This document shows positions 1 to 11,503 of a stretch of 20,552 nt of DNA, piece after piece. Origin of the DNA: Nitriliruptor sp040882055 (GTDB taxonomy: Bacteria; Actinomycetota; Nitriliruptoria; Nitriliruptorales; Nitriliruptoraceae); the NCBI GenBank assembly GCA_040882055.1, contig JBBECA010000062.1, positions 1 through 20,552 on the forward strand. Reading direction: 5' to 3'. Both the position numbers and the translations under genes were made by a program. How positions within the stretch are numbered: position 1 is the first letter of the stretch; every line of letters starts with the position of its first letter. The notes below the pieces were generated by a model. That model did no database searches. It worked only from the letters and a program-made list of their open reading frames with translations, and was not told the origin of the DNA.

Positions 1-33
1 AGGTGGCGCTCTAGCCAACTGAGCTACATCCGC
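1..33 (-). tRNA. tRNA, 5' half only, probably tRNA-Gly(GCC)
   Basis: Read on the minus strand from base 33, the sequence has the tRNA layout: a 7-nt acceptor strand GCGGATG, T8-A9, D stem GCTC/GAGC around a loop AGTTGGCTA, one linker base, then anticodon-stem strand CCACC and one loop base before the window ends. The anticodon is outside the window. The acceptor strand and the CCACCT start of the anticodon arm resemble actinobacterial tRNA-Gly(GCC), but the amino acid is an inference. A good promoter lies just upstream at 46-74. Confidence 0.75.
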
Positions 34-45
34 GTGCGGCGGGGG

Positions 46-74
46 ACGGTACTTCGCGCGGAAGGGGCGAGCAA
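46..74 (-). promoter_or_regulatory. Promoter of the tRNA gene
   Basis: On the minus strand there is a -35-like TTGCTC (69-74), a 17-nt spacer and a -10-like TACCGT (46-51), 12 nt upstream of the mature tRNA 5' end. Spacing is ideal for the housekeeping sigma factor. The -35 box lies inside the hairpin that follows dut, so termination and initiation elements overlap. Confidence 0.55.
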
Positions 75-89
75 ACCGGACCTCGCCCC
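64..89 (-). terminator. Hairpin downstream of dut
   Basis: A perfect 8-bp stem (64-71 with 82-89) and 10-nt loop lie 13 nt past the dut stop codon. There is no clear T-run, as is common for terminators in GC-rich actinobacteria. It would separate dut from the tRNA gene on the same strand. Confidence 0.5.
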
Positions 90-102
90 GCGCGCCGAAC
101 GG

Positions 103-546
103 TCAGCGACCGGAGGAACCGAACCCTCCGGCCCCCCGCGCGGTGTCGTCGAGGTCGTCGACCTCGGTGACCACGGCGCGGCCGACGCGCTGGACCAGCA
201 GCTGCGCCACCCGGTCCCCCCGGGCGATCGTGACCGGATCCCGCCCGAGGTTCACCAGCAGCACCAGCAGATCGCCGCGGTAGCCGGCATCGATCGTGCC
301 GGGAGCGTTCGCGACCGTCAGTCCGTGTCGTCGGGCCAAGCCCGACCGCGGGTGGACCAGGCCCACCCAACCGTCCGCGATCGCCACCCGCAGCCCGGTC
401 GGGACCGCGGCTCGCTCCCCGGGGTCGAGCGTGCACGCGTCCGCGGCGTACAGGTCGAGGCCCGCGTCACCGGGGTGCGCGTAGCTCGGCAGCGGCAGCT
501 CCGGGTCGGTGCGTTGCACCAGGAGTGGCACGTCCTCGACGCTCAC
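103..546 (-). CDS. dut: dUTP diphosphatase (dUTPase)
   Basis: Hydrolyses dUTP to dUMP and PPi in the cytoplasm, keeping uracil out of DNA and supplying dUMP for thymidylate synthesis. The 147-residue product matches the homotrimeric family in length and shows all five motifs in order: I PGDAGLDLYA, II HPRSGLA, III GTIDAGYRGD with the catalytic Asp, IV RGDRVAQLLV, and V RGAGGFGSSGR, which closes over the active site. Motif V has SSG where STG is usual, a mild change. The reading frame is open far upstream, but the GTG at 546 is chosen because motif I follows at the normal distance and a strong GGAGGAGG sits 7 nt before it. The gene is divergent from the 791 gene. Confidence 0.97.
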   Translation of the reverse strand: MSVEDVPLLVQRTDPELPLPSYAHPGDAGLDLYAADACTLDPGERAAVPTGLRVAIADGWVGLVHPRSGLARRHGLTVANAPGTIDAGYRGDLLVLLVNLGRDPVTIARGDRVAQLLVQRVGRAVVTEVDDLDDTARGAGGFGSSGR

Positions 547-658
547 CTCGGATCCTCCTCCCGGCACCCGGCCAGGGCACCCCCCACCGGACGGCCGGCG
601 GCGCACGGCCAGCCGGGCGCACGTCCGGGGTGACGAGGGTGGAAGCCGGGACCGGCGG

Positions 659-668
659 ACCGTACCGT
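659..668. promoter_or_regulatory. Overlapping divergent -10 boxes between dut and the 791 gene
   Basis: Within the 244-bp gap the only TANNNT-type boxes overlap each other: TACCGT on the plus strand (663-668) and TACGGT on the minus strand (659-664). They could form a bidirectional promoter giving leaders of about 105-115 nt to both genes. No convincing -35 boxes were seen. The rest of 547-790 holds only the two ribosome binding sites. Confidence 0.35.
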
Positions 669-790
669 GGTGCTCTTCGGTGCACCCTCCCGTGCGCCCC
701 GGCCGCGTTCGGCGTGTCCTCTCCCGCCCCCACGTCCGTTCGTCCTGCCCGGCTCGCTCCCGCCGCTCCCTCTCGCCCGGAAGGCCCGAC

Positions 791-1825
791 GTGTCCCTCT
801 CCCCTGGACTCGACGCTCCCGACACCTCGACCACCCCGCCCGCCGACACGACGCCCACGCCGCCGTCCGATCGAGACGGGACGTCGGGTGGCCGGCTCCG
901 TGGTCGCGGGCCGTGGATCGTCGCTCTGCTCGCCGTGCTCGGGCTCATCGCTGGAAGCATCGCGATCCAGCAGGTGCGTAACGCTGACGCCGAGGCCCGC
1001 GCCGCCGAACAGCGGGAAGCTCGCGCCGAGCTCGCTGCCGAGCTCGGGGACGTCCGCCGCGCGATCGCGGAGCCCGCACGCGACGGCCAGAACACCGCCA
1101 CCGCCCTGCTGCGCCACCAGCTCGCGCTCGTCGCCGGTGACACGCCGGACCCCGAACTCGGTGACGGACTCGTGGCGGATCTGCGCACGGCCGCCGACGA
1201 ACTCGACGAGGTGGCGACCACCCCGCTCCCCGACCGACCCCAGATCCTCCCGGTCGCCACGGTGGACCCCATCTTCGCGCGCCTCGAGGGGCTCGAGCAG
1301 CAGGCCTCCGACCTCGCGGGCACCTACCGCTCCGCCGCGGATGAGGCCGAGGGTTCGCTCGAGAGCCTCCGAGCGCTCGAGGCCGCCGCCATCACGTACG
1401 CCGGCTCGAGCGACCAGCTCCCGTCCGGCGACGACCCGGACGCGATCGCCGCGGCCTGGGAGGCCGAACGCGACCGACTGGCGACGTACGACGAGGCGGT
1501 CACCGCGGCAGCCGAACGTCCGAGCTCAGCACCGCTCGCCGAGGCCCACCGCTCGCTGGTCGACGGCATGAGCCAGCTCGCCGACGACGCCATCGAGCTG
1601 CTCGGAGCGGATGACCTCGACGCCTACAACGCGTTGCTCGCCGACCAGCTCGGAGGCGAGGACCCGTTCGGGTTCGCCGCACAGCTCGCGGACGCGCGCG
1701 CCGAGGTCGCCGACACCGCGGTCGACGGTCCGCTCGAGGACGCCCGGGCTCGCGGACTCGGTCTGCTCACCGAGCTCGAGGAGCTGCGGCGCATCACCCC
1801 CGCGCAGCTGGCCGAGGTCCGCTGA
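791..1825 (+). CDS. Uncharacterised membrane-anchored, Glu/Ala-rich helical protein
   Basis: I do not recognise this family. From the GTG at 791 (GGAAGG at 779-784, 6 nt upstream) it encodes 344 residues. A Pro/Thr/Asp-rich N-terminal tail of about 40 residues is followed by Arg-rich residues and one hydrophobic segment (about 42-59, WIVALLAVLGLIAGSIAI). The remainder is rich in Ala, Glu, Leu, Asp and Arg and looks helical or coiled-coil with no Cys. Positive charges before the segment suggest an N-in, C-out signal anchor, so the helical part would lie outside the membrane. There are no catalytic motifs. A structural or envelope-associated role is possible but not demonstrated. The frame is open upstream to 509, but that part is low-complexity Pro/Arg/Ser. 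Its 3' end overlaps the convergent acyltransferase by 32 bp. Confidence 0.72.
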   Translation: MSLSPGLDAPDTSTTPPADTTPTPPSDRDGTSGGRLRGRGPWIVALLAVLGLIAGSIAIQQVRNADAEARAAEQREARAELAAELGDVRRAIAEPARDGQNTATALLRHQLALVAGDTPDPELGDGLVADLRTAADELDEVATTPLPDRPQILPVATVDPIFARLEGLEQQASDLAGTYRSAADEAEGSLESLRALEAAAITYAGSSDQLPSGDDPDAIAAAWEAERDRLATYDEAVTAAAERPSSAPLAEAHRSLVDGMSQLADDAIELLGADDLDAYNALLADQLGGEDPFGFAAQLADARAEVADTAVDGPLEDARARGLGLLTELEELRRITPAQLAEVR

Positions 1826-3332
1826 CCTTCGAGCCGGCATCCGCCGACCGGCCCCGGGCGAGCTCGCCCCGGACGTGGACCGCGTCGGCGGATCGGCGCA
1901 GCTCGGCGACCGCTTCCAGCAGGAAGTCGGTCACCTTGTCGACGTCCGGCAGCGCGTCGTAGTCGGCGATGATCCCGAAGTTCAGCCAGCCGTCGATGCT
2001 GGTCAAGCCGACCGCGTAGGACTGGGTGGCGGAGAGCGGCGCGAACGGGAAGAAGCCCATCAACCGGGCACCGAGGCAGTACACCGGCACCTGCGGACCG
2101 GGCACGTTGGTGACCAGGAAGTTGAACAGCCGCGACCGCGACGCCGCGCGGGAGGCCATGGCGTGGATCGTCGGGGGCGCGAACTGGGCGAGACCGATCA
2201 GGAACCCCGCTCCGACCGCGTGGTGGGAGGACTTGACCTCGGCCATGGCGTCGTGGCAGATGCGCAGGCGTTCCACCGGGTCCAGCTCGAACATGGGCAG
2301 GTCGACGAACACCGACACGACCCGGTTCCCGAGCGCGTGGGCGCCTGAGGCATCGCGGGTCGAGACCGGCACCATCACCCGGAGCCACAACCCGTCGGTC
2401 CGCACCCCCCGGGTGCGCAGGTAGCGGCCGGTCGCATCGGCCACCGCCGCCAGGACGACGTCGTTGACCGTGGTCCCGAACGCGTCCTTGATCGCCTTGA
2501 CCTCGGCGAGGGCGACGCGCTGCACCGCGAGCCGGCGGTGCTGGCCCGGCGGACGGTTGAGCAGCGAGCGCGGCGCGGGCTTGGTCAGGTTCGCGCGTGC
2601 GATCGACAACACACCGCGGCCGACCCCGAGCGCCCGCGCCGCGGTCTTGGCCGGTGCATCGACGACCTTGCGCACGGTGCGGACCACGTCACTCGGCGAG
2701 GTCGCGAGATCGCGGACGGCGCCGAGGGCGAGCTCGGTGGTCCCCGGCGGGGTGCCGGGAGCCCACGGGGCGGGCTCGGCGGAGCCGTCGACGGACGTCG
2801 GCTCGAGATCGAGCATGACCGTGGCGATGTCCATGCCCGACAGGCCGTCGATCATCGCGTGGTGGGACTTGCTGAGGATGGCGAACCGTCCCCCCTCGAG
2901 ACCCTCGATGACGTAGGTCTCCCACAGCGGCCGATCCCGATCGAGCGAGCGTGACAGGATGCGTGCGCTGTACTCGGTCAGCTGCGCCATCGTGCCGGGG
3001 GCCGGGAGGGCCGCGTGACGGACGTGGTAGCTGAGATCGAAGTCAGGATCGTCGACCCACACCGGGTTGCCGAGCCCCATCGGCGGGTACGCCAGCTTCT
3101 GCCGGTACCGGGGCACGAGGTGCAACCGGGAAGCGACCAACGCCAGGAACCGGGCGAAGCCCGAGCCGTCCGCCCCCTCGGGCCGGGCCGGCGGCGCGTC
3201 GAAGATCAGCAGGCCCCCCACGTGCATGTGGACGTGTGGGGACTCCATCTCCAGGAAGGTCACGTCGGCCGACGCGAGCCGCTGTCCGTGACCCTGCCGG
3301 TGGTCGGTCGTCTCGGTCGCCGCGTCCGCCAC
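1794..3332 (-). CDS. Wax ester synthase / diacylglycerol O-acyltransferase (WS/DGAT family)
   Basis: Members transfer the acyl group of acyl-CoA to fatty alcohols or diacylglycerol, making wax esters or triacylglycerol storage lipid at the inner membrane surface. The 512-residue product matches family length. The catalytic motif HHxxxDG is intact as HHAMIDG (H157, H158, D162), preceded by the typical RPLWETYVIEGLEGGRFA stretch. The N-terminal SADVTFLEMESPHVHMHVGG block and the later NVPGPQVPVY block are also characteristic. It starts at GTG 3332 with GGAGGGAG just upstream. A TAGGCT box at 3357-3362 would give a short leader. The last 30 or so residues are low-complexity and overlap the convergent gene. 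Substrate preference cannot be read from sequence; several WS/DGAT paralogues per genome are usual in actinobacteria. Confidence 0.93.
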   Translation of the reverse strand: MADAATETTDHRQGHGQRLASADVTFLEMESPHVHMHVGGLLIFDAPPARPEGADGSGFARFLALVASRLHLVPRYRQKLAYPPMGLGNPVWVDDPDFDLSYHVRHAALPAPGTMAQLTEYSARILSRSLDRDRPLWETYVIEGLEGGRFAILSKSHHAMIDGLSGMDIATVMLDLEPTSVDGSAEPAPWAPGTPPGTTELALGAVRDLATSPSDVVRTVRKVVDAPAKTAARALGVGRGVLSIARANLTKPAPRSLLNRPPGQHRRLAVQRVALAEVKAIKDAFGTTVNDVVLAAVADATGRYLRTRGVRTDGLWLRVMVPVSTRDASGAHALGNRVVSVFVDLPMFELDPVERLRICHDAMAEVKSSHHAVGAGFLIGLAQFAPPTIHAMASRAASRSRLFNFLVTNVPGPQVPVYCLGARLMGFFPFAPLSATQSYAVGLTSIDGWLNFGIIADYDALPDVDKVTDFLLEAVAELRRSADAVHVRGELARGRSADAGSKVSGPRPAARG

Positions 3333-3356
3333 CGGTCTCCCTCCGCGTCTGCGGTG

Positions 3357-3362
3357 AGCCTA
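3357..3362 (-). promoter_or_regulatory. Possible -10 box for the acyltransferase gene
   Basis: TAGGCT on the minus strand lies 24 nt before the GTG start, leaving a leader of about 18 nt that contains the ribosome binding site. No clear -35 box was seen. Confidence 0.35.
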
Positions 3363-3374
3363 GCGGCCGAGGTA

Positions 3375-3435
3375 CGTCGTCCCGCTGACGGCGACGTCAG
3401 CCATCGGGCGCCCGGCTGACGCCGACGGGACGACG
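3375..3435 (-). terminator. Nested inverted repeats at the 3' end of the cyclase gene
   Basis: Outer 10-bp perfect arms (3375-3384 and 3426-3435) enclose an inner 7-bp hairpin (3384-3390 with 3395-3401, loop GCGA). The structure spans the last codons and the stop (3397-3399) of the adenylate cyclase. It may act as a terminator or mRNA-stability element. Confidence 0.4.
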
Positions 3436-4572
3436 GGTCCCCACCCCCCGGATGCGGACCGGTCGCAGCCGGCGGGTGAGGTAGCCGCCCGCCTCGAGCT
3501 GGTCGCTGAGCTGCTCGTCGGCCAGCAACCGCCACGGACGGGCGAGGTCGGTGAGGCGAGCCGCGAGGTTCACCGGCGGTCCGAACATGTCGCCCTCGCG
3601 GATCAGGGTCGGTCCACCGGCCAGCCCGCCCCGCAACGGCACGTCCTCGAGGGCCGGGACGGCCGTGGTCAGCTCGAGCATCACCTCGGCGAGGCTGAGC
3701 GCGTCGGCGGCCACGAGCATCGCGGCGTCCCCGAGGAACTTGACCACCGAGACCTCGGTGCGGGGCGCGGTGACCTCGATGATGCGCTCCTCGAAGGCGT
3801 CGAGCACCTCGTCGAGCCCCTGCGGGTCGATACGGGACGACAGCGAGGTCCAGCCGACGACGTCGACGAACCCGACGGCCAGGTCGATCTCGGGCACCTC
3901 GGACCGGGTCAGCGTCGCCGACAGCTCGGAGCTGAGCTGGTGCTCGAGGTGGAGCCCGTAGGTGATCTGCAGGATCTCCCGGGCGATCCCGTCGAGCTCC
4001 TTGGCGGTGTCTGCGAGCGTGACCGCGACGGTGAGATCGTCGGCGCCGGCCCGCCGCATCGGCAGCAGGAGCTCGTCGCGGACGATGCCGAGGTCCGACC
4101 GGGCGACCATCGACAGGGCGGTCCCGCGGGCGCGGGCCGACGAGGCGACCGCTTCGGGGGGCAGGACCTCGAGGAGGCGGGCGAGCAGGCGCGCCCACTG
4201 CAGGTCGGCGTGGCCGAGCCGCTCGGGGACGGGCAGCCCCGTCGCGACGCGGATGCGGCGCAGGAGCTCGACCGGGACGCCGGAGCGTTCGGAGACCTCC
4301 TCGATGGAGTACTGACCCGCGCCGCCGATCACGCGTTGGGCGAGCACGAGCGCGACCCGACCCTCATCCACCGCCTCGCGCGCGCTGGCCTCGTCGAGCC
4401 CGAGGTCCACGAGCGCGCGCACGGTCTCGGCATCACCCGCGCCGAGGGCCTCGCGCTCGGCCTCCGTGACCGGACGCGGCCGACCGAGCCTGTCCCGGAC
4501 GAACCGAGGCAGCTCGGCGGTGAGATCGGCGAGCTCGGGCCTGACCGGGGTCGGGTCCGGCTCGCGGCTCAC
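3397..4572 (-). CDS. Class III adenylate cyclase with N-terminal regulatory domain (Rv1264 type)
   Basis: Predicted to make cAMP from ATP. The 391-residue product closely resembles mycobacterial Rv1264 in layout: a helical N-terminal regulatory half (about 1-220), autoinhibitory and pH-sensing in Rv1264, with a block around 88-114 (YSIEEVSERSGVPVELL), then a C-terminal cyclase domain. Key residues appear intact: metal-binding D237 (FVDVVGWT) and D282 (FLGDAAML), adenine-selecting K278 and D328 (GDMFGPPVN), N335, and transition-state R339 (NLAAR). The adenine-selecting pair favours ATP over GTP. No membrane segment is seen, so it is probably a cytosolic homodimer. The GTG start overlaps the TGA of the upstream response regulator (GTGA), implying translational coupling. 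pH sensing here is by analogy only. Confidence 0.92.
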   Translation of the reverse strand: MSREPDPTPVRPELADLTAELPRFVRDRLGRPRPVTEAEREALGAGDAETVRALVDLGLDEASAREAVDEGRVALVLAQRVIGGAGQYSIEEVSERSGVPVELLRRIRVATGLPVPERLGHADLQWARLLARLLEVLPPEAVASSARARGTALSMVARSDLGIVRDELLLPMRRAGADDLTVAVTLADTAKELDGIAREILQITYGLHLEHQLSSELSATLTRSEVPEIDLAVGFVDVVGWTSLSSRIDPQGLDEVLDAFEERIIEVTAPRTEVSVVKFLGDAAMLVAADALSLAEVMLELTTAVPALEDVPLRGGLAGGPTLIREGDMFGPPVNLAARLTDLARPWRLLADEQLSDQLEAGGYLTRRLRPVRIRGVGTRRPVGVSRAPDG

Positions 4573-5003
4573 GACTGCGTCTCGACCGGCGGTCGCTCGC
4601 CAGCGACGCTGCGTCGGATCGCATCCACCAGGGCCGCGGGCTCACGGGTCTTCTGGACCAGCTCGACCCCGAGCTGTTCGACCCGTTCGCGAGCCGATGA
4701 GTTGGCGACCGCGGTGTAAGCGACAGCGCCGACCCCGGGGTGCTGTACCCGCAGCTGCTCGAGCGCCGCGTACCCGTCGATGCCGGGCATGATCAGGTCG
4801 ACGACGACCACGTCGGGAACGTGATCGGCGACCGCGGTCAGCGCTTCCGCGCCGTCGCCCGCTGTCGCGACGACCTCGATCCCGTCGCGCAGGTTCAGCC
4901 GCGCACGCAGGATGAGCCGGAAATCCGGATCGTCGTCGACCAGCACGACCCGGAGGTCGCGTCCGGGCGTGCCCAGCCCGTGGCTCCCCCTGGTCGCATC
5001 CAC
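4569..5003 (-). CDS. Single-domain response regulator (CheY-like receiver)
   Basis: A receiver domain of 144 residues with no output domain. The phosphorylation machinery is complete: acidic pocket D23-D25, phospho-acceptor D69 (VVVVDLIMPGIDG), switch T97 (AYTA) and K118 (VQKT). The GTG at 5003 is preferred because GGAGG lies 4 nt upstream. A GTG at 5030 in the same frame would add 9 residues; it has no Shine-Dalgarno but lies 5 nt after a TACCCT box, so a leaderless longer form is possible. The stop overlaps the cyclase start by 4 bp, suggesting the two proteins work together. No histidine kinase is in the window. Confidence 0.92.
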   Translation of the reverse strand: MDATRGSHGLGTPGRDLRVVLVDDDPDFRLILRARLNLRDGIEVVATAGDGAEALTAVADHVPDVVVVDLIMPGIDGYAALEQLRVQHPGVGAVAYTAVANSSARERVEQLGVELVQKTREPAALVDAIRRSVAGERPPVETQS

Positions 5004-5035
5004 GCCGCCTCCGTACCGCTCGGTATCCACCGCGG

Positions 5036-5041
5036 AGGGTA
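5036..5041 (-). promoter_or_regulatory. Possible -10 box for the response regulator-cyclase operon
   Basis: TACCCT on the minus strand lies just downstream of the photolyase hairpin and 5 nt before the alternative GTG at 5030. A transcript starting near 5029 would carry the GGAGG that serves the GTG at 5003. Confidence 0.4.
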
Positions 5042-5042
5042 G

Positions 5043-5076
5043 CGCTCGGCGGGAGCAGCCCTGGGCCCGCCGAGCG
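5043..5076 (-). terminator. Terminator hairpin of the photolyase gene
   Basis: A perfect 11-bp GC-rich stem (5043-5053 with 5066-5076) with a 12-nt loop directly abuts the photolyase stop codon at 5077. No T-run follows. It should separate photolyase from the response regulator operon. Confidence 0.65.
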
Positions 5077-6441
5077 TCAGGAGCGGCCGCACGCGGCGAG
5101 GAACCGCTCCCGCGCCTCGCGGTGGTCGACCAACGGGGGCGGGTAGTCGGCGGCGGCGAAGAGCTGCTCGCCCGCCTCCCAGGGCGCGTGGACCGAACGG
5201 TCGTCGAGACCGGCCAGCTCGGGGACGTAGCGCCGGATGTAGCGGCCCTCCCGGTCGTAGCGACGCGACTGCGTCACCGGGTTGAAGACCCGGTTCGGGC
5301 GCGAGTCGGTGCCCGTGCCCGCGACCCACTGCCACTGGGCGAAGTTGTTGGCCAGGTCGCCGTCGACGAGGTGGTCCATGAAGTGCCACGCGCCGACGCG
5401 CCAATCGACGTGCAGGTGCTTGGTGAGGAACGAGGCGGTCAACATGCGTGCCCGGTTGTGCATCCACCCCTCGGTCCGCAGCTGGCGCATCCCGGCGTCC
5501 ACGACGGGGTAGCCGGTCCGCCCCTCACGCCACGCCTCGACCGCCTCCTCGTCGTCGCGCCACCGGTCCCCCTGCGTGCGCAGGTCCTGGCGGGGGAGGT
5601 CCGGGTTGGCAGCCAACAGTTGGTGGTTGAAGTCGCGCCAGCACAGCTCCTGGAGGAAGGTCTCGTGTCCGGACCGGCGACGGTCGACGTGCGAGGCGAC
5701 CTCCGCGGCCGACAGGCACCCGAGGTGCAGGTGCGGGGAGAGCTTGGAGGTCAGATCCTCCGCGAGCTCGTCGCGACCCTCCTCGTACCCCGCTACCGGG
5801 CCAGCGAACCACCAGCGCAGGCGCTCGCGGGCGCGGCGCTCACCGGTCCGGAGCCGCTGCGGCGCCTCCACGCCGTCCACGAGGTCGCCGAGGTCCGGGA
5901 TGGCGCCGGCCTCGACGTCGTCGGGCAGCGTCACCCGGTCCGGTGCCGGCAGGGGCGCCCGGTGGTCGTGCTCCACCCACCGTCGCCAGTAGGGGGTGAA
6001 CACGCGGAAGTGGTCGCCGGAGGCCGGGGTGATGCGGTCCGGTTCGACCACCACCACGCCCGGATGAGCGGTGACCCGGACCCCGAGCTCGCCACCGAGT
6101 CGGTGCAGATCGCGCTCACGGCTTCCGGCGTAGCTCGACACGTCCGCGCTGAGGTGGAGCTCGTCCGCTCCCGTGGCGAGCAGCACCTCACGCACCTCGG
6201 TGAGCGGCTCACCGCGACGGACGACGAGGTCACCACCGAGGTCCCGCAGAGACGAGCGCAGGTCGTGGAGGGCCTCGAGCAGCGCGGCCACGCGGTTCAC
6301 GGCCGCGTAGCGCCCCCCGAGGATCACCTCGTCGAGCACGAACAACGGCACGACGCGATCGGCGCGGGCGCAGGCGGTGTGCAGCGCCGGGTGGTCGTGG
6401 ATCCGCAGGTCGCGGGTGAACAGGACGACGGCGGTGCGCAC
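5077..6441 (-). CDS. phr: Deoxyribodipyrimidine photo-lyase (class I cryptochrome/photolyase family)
   Basis: Flavoprotein that uses blue or near-UV light to split cyclobutane pyrimidine dimers. The 454-residue product has the N-terminal antenna domain (TRDLRIHDHPAL at 9-20) and the C-terminal FAD/DNA domain with GWMHNRARM, DGDLANN and the TGTD motif. By alignment to E. coli PhrB from memory, the Trp electron-transfer chain W306-W359-W382 corresponds to W294, W347 and W370 with identical spacing (53 and 23), and the Asn of LANN near the flavin is kept, favouring an active CPD photolyase over a cryptochrome. The antenna cofactor cannot be told. The GTG at 6441 is chosen because the family sequence begins there and GGAG lies about 7 nt upstream. 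It is divergent from lhr across 117 bp. Confidence 0.95.
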   Translation of the reverse strand: MRTAVVLFTRDLRIHDHPALHTACARADRVVPLFVLDEVILGGRYAAVNRVAALLEALHDLRSSLRDLGGDLVVRRGEPLTEVREVLLATGADELHLSADVSSYAGSRERDLHRLGGELGVRVTAHPGVVVVEPDRITPASGDHFRVFTPYWRRWVEHDHRAPLPAPDRVTLPDDVEAGAIPDLGDLVDGVEAPQRLRTGERRARERLRWWFAGPVAGYEEGRDELAEDLTSKLSPHLHLGCLSAAEVASHVDRRRSGHETFLQELCWRDFNHQLLAANPDLPRQDLRTQGDRWRDDEEAVEAWREGRTGYPVVDAGMRQLRTEGWMHNRARMLTASFLTKHLHVDWRVGAWHFMDHLVDGDLANNFAQWQWVAGTGTDSRPNRVFNPVTQSRRYDREGRYIRRYVPELAGLDDRSVHAPWEAGEQLFAAADYPPPLVDHREARERFLAACGRS

Positions 6442-6545
6442 GGACGGCTCCGGAGGTGGCGGCTCCCGAGCTTCGTGGTCCGCCGGGCGGCGGATCGGGA
6501 CACACCCCCGCCCCACGACCACCGCTCGACCCGGCGGAGCGCGGG

Positions 6546-6551
6546 TAGCGT
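6546..6551 (+). promoter_or_regulatory. -10 box of lhr, leaderless start
   Basis: TAGCGT ends 7 nt before the ATG at 6559, so transcription would begin at or next to the start codon. No Shine-Dalgarno sequence precedes the ATG, which agrees with a leaderless mRNA. Confidence 0.5.
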
Positions 6552-6558
6552 CCCGCCG

Positions 6559-10755
<4,197 letters not shown>

Positions 10756-10843
10756 CCTGCACCCCGACCCGGACGCCACGGGCGGCGCCACCACGACCGA
10801 ACAGCTCCACGCGCTCGCCGAACAGCTGCTCGAACGCCACGGT

Positions 10844-11437
10844 GTGCTGACCCGCGAGGCGCTGCGGGCCGAATCGGTCCGCGGCGGCTTCTCGGCCGTC
10901 TACCCGGTCCTCAAGATCCTCGAGGAGTCCGGCCGCATCCGCCGGGGGTACGCGGTGGCGGGGCTCGGCGCCGCGCAGTTCGCTGCCCCCGGTGCGATCG
11001 ACCGGCTCCGTGCGCTGCGGGAACCGAGCGGTGGACGCGACGCCTCCGAGGCCCCACCCGAGGTGGTGGTGCTCGCCGCGACCGACCCCGCGCAGCCCTA
11101 CGGGGCCGCGCTCGCCTGGCCACCGACACCCGGTCGCCCTGCTCGCGCGGCGGGGGCCTCGGTCATCCTCGTCGGTGGCGCCGCCGCCGCCGTGGTCGAG
11201 CGTGGCGGGCGCAGCCTGACCACCTTCGAGGACGGCCCGGACCCGGCCCTCTGGCTGTCGGCCCTGAAGGGTCTGGTCGACGAGCGACGCCTGCGCAAGC
11301 TCGAGGTGGTGAAGGTCGACGGGGTGGCGGTGCACGACTCGGACTGGGCGGCGACGCTCGCCGGAGCGGGCTTCACGGCGGGCTACCGGGGGCTCACCTA
11401 CCGCGGTCGCGCGCCGGACGCCACCGCGCGCCGATGA
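10844..11437 (+). CDS. lhr: Lhr C-terminal portion, displaced by a one-base frameshift
   Basis: This is the last part of the Lhr C-terminal extension, not an independent gene. Family-like sequence in this frame begins upstream of any start codon, at about 10733 (GRWSL, then LLERHGVLTREALRAESV), and runs through RGGFSAVYPVLKILEESG, GLGAAQFA, VVVLAATDPAQPYGAALAWP and a GYRGLTYRGR end. The first start codon in frame is the GTG at 10844, in the middle of the conserved HGVLTRE segment and without a good ribosome binding site. That points to a fragment of the 6559 gene separated by the poly-C tract. It is either a sequencing or assembly indel, a phase-variable slip, or a true lesion. The 3' end is intact and followed by a hairpin. 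Confidence 0.9.
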   Translation: MLTREALRAESVRGGFSAVYPVLKILEESGRIRRGYAVAGLGAAQFAAPGAIDRLRALREPSGGRDASEAPPEVVVLAATDPAQPYGAALAWPPTPGRPARAAGASVILVGGAAAAVVERGGRSLTTFEDGPDPALWLSALKGLVDERRLRKLEVVKVDGVAVHDSDWAATLAGAGFTAGYRGLTYRGRAPDATARR

Positions 11438-11462
11438 GCGCTCCGCGCCCACCAAGAACGAG

Positions 11463-11497
11463 CGGAGGGGGTCAGGTCCTCGCTATCGCCCCCTCCG
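11463..11497 (+). terminator. Hairpin between lhr and the histone-like gene
   Basis: A perfect 9-bp stem (11463-11471 with 11489-11497) and 17-nt loop lie 26 nt past the lhr stop and just before the -10 box of the next gene. It is a possible intrinsic terminator; no T-run is present. Confidence 0.4.
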
Positions 11498-11503
11498 GCC
11501 CCG

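Noticed and set aside
103..1323. 406-residue extended dut reading frame
   Set aside because: Everything upstream of GTG 546 is low-complexity Ser/Arg/Gly sequence antisense to the 791 gene, while dUTPase family length and the GGAGGAGG support the short start.
4912..6558. The lhr frame stays open for about 550 codons upstream of its ATG
   Set aside because: This stretch is antisense to photolyase and shows no helicase-like sequence; stop codons are rare in any frame at this GC content. The conserved protein begins at 6559.
10844..11437. Independent small gene downstream of lhr
   Set aside because: Family-like Lhr sequence in this frame begins before any start codon, so it is better read as the displaced Lhr C-terminus.
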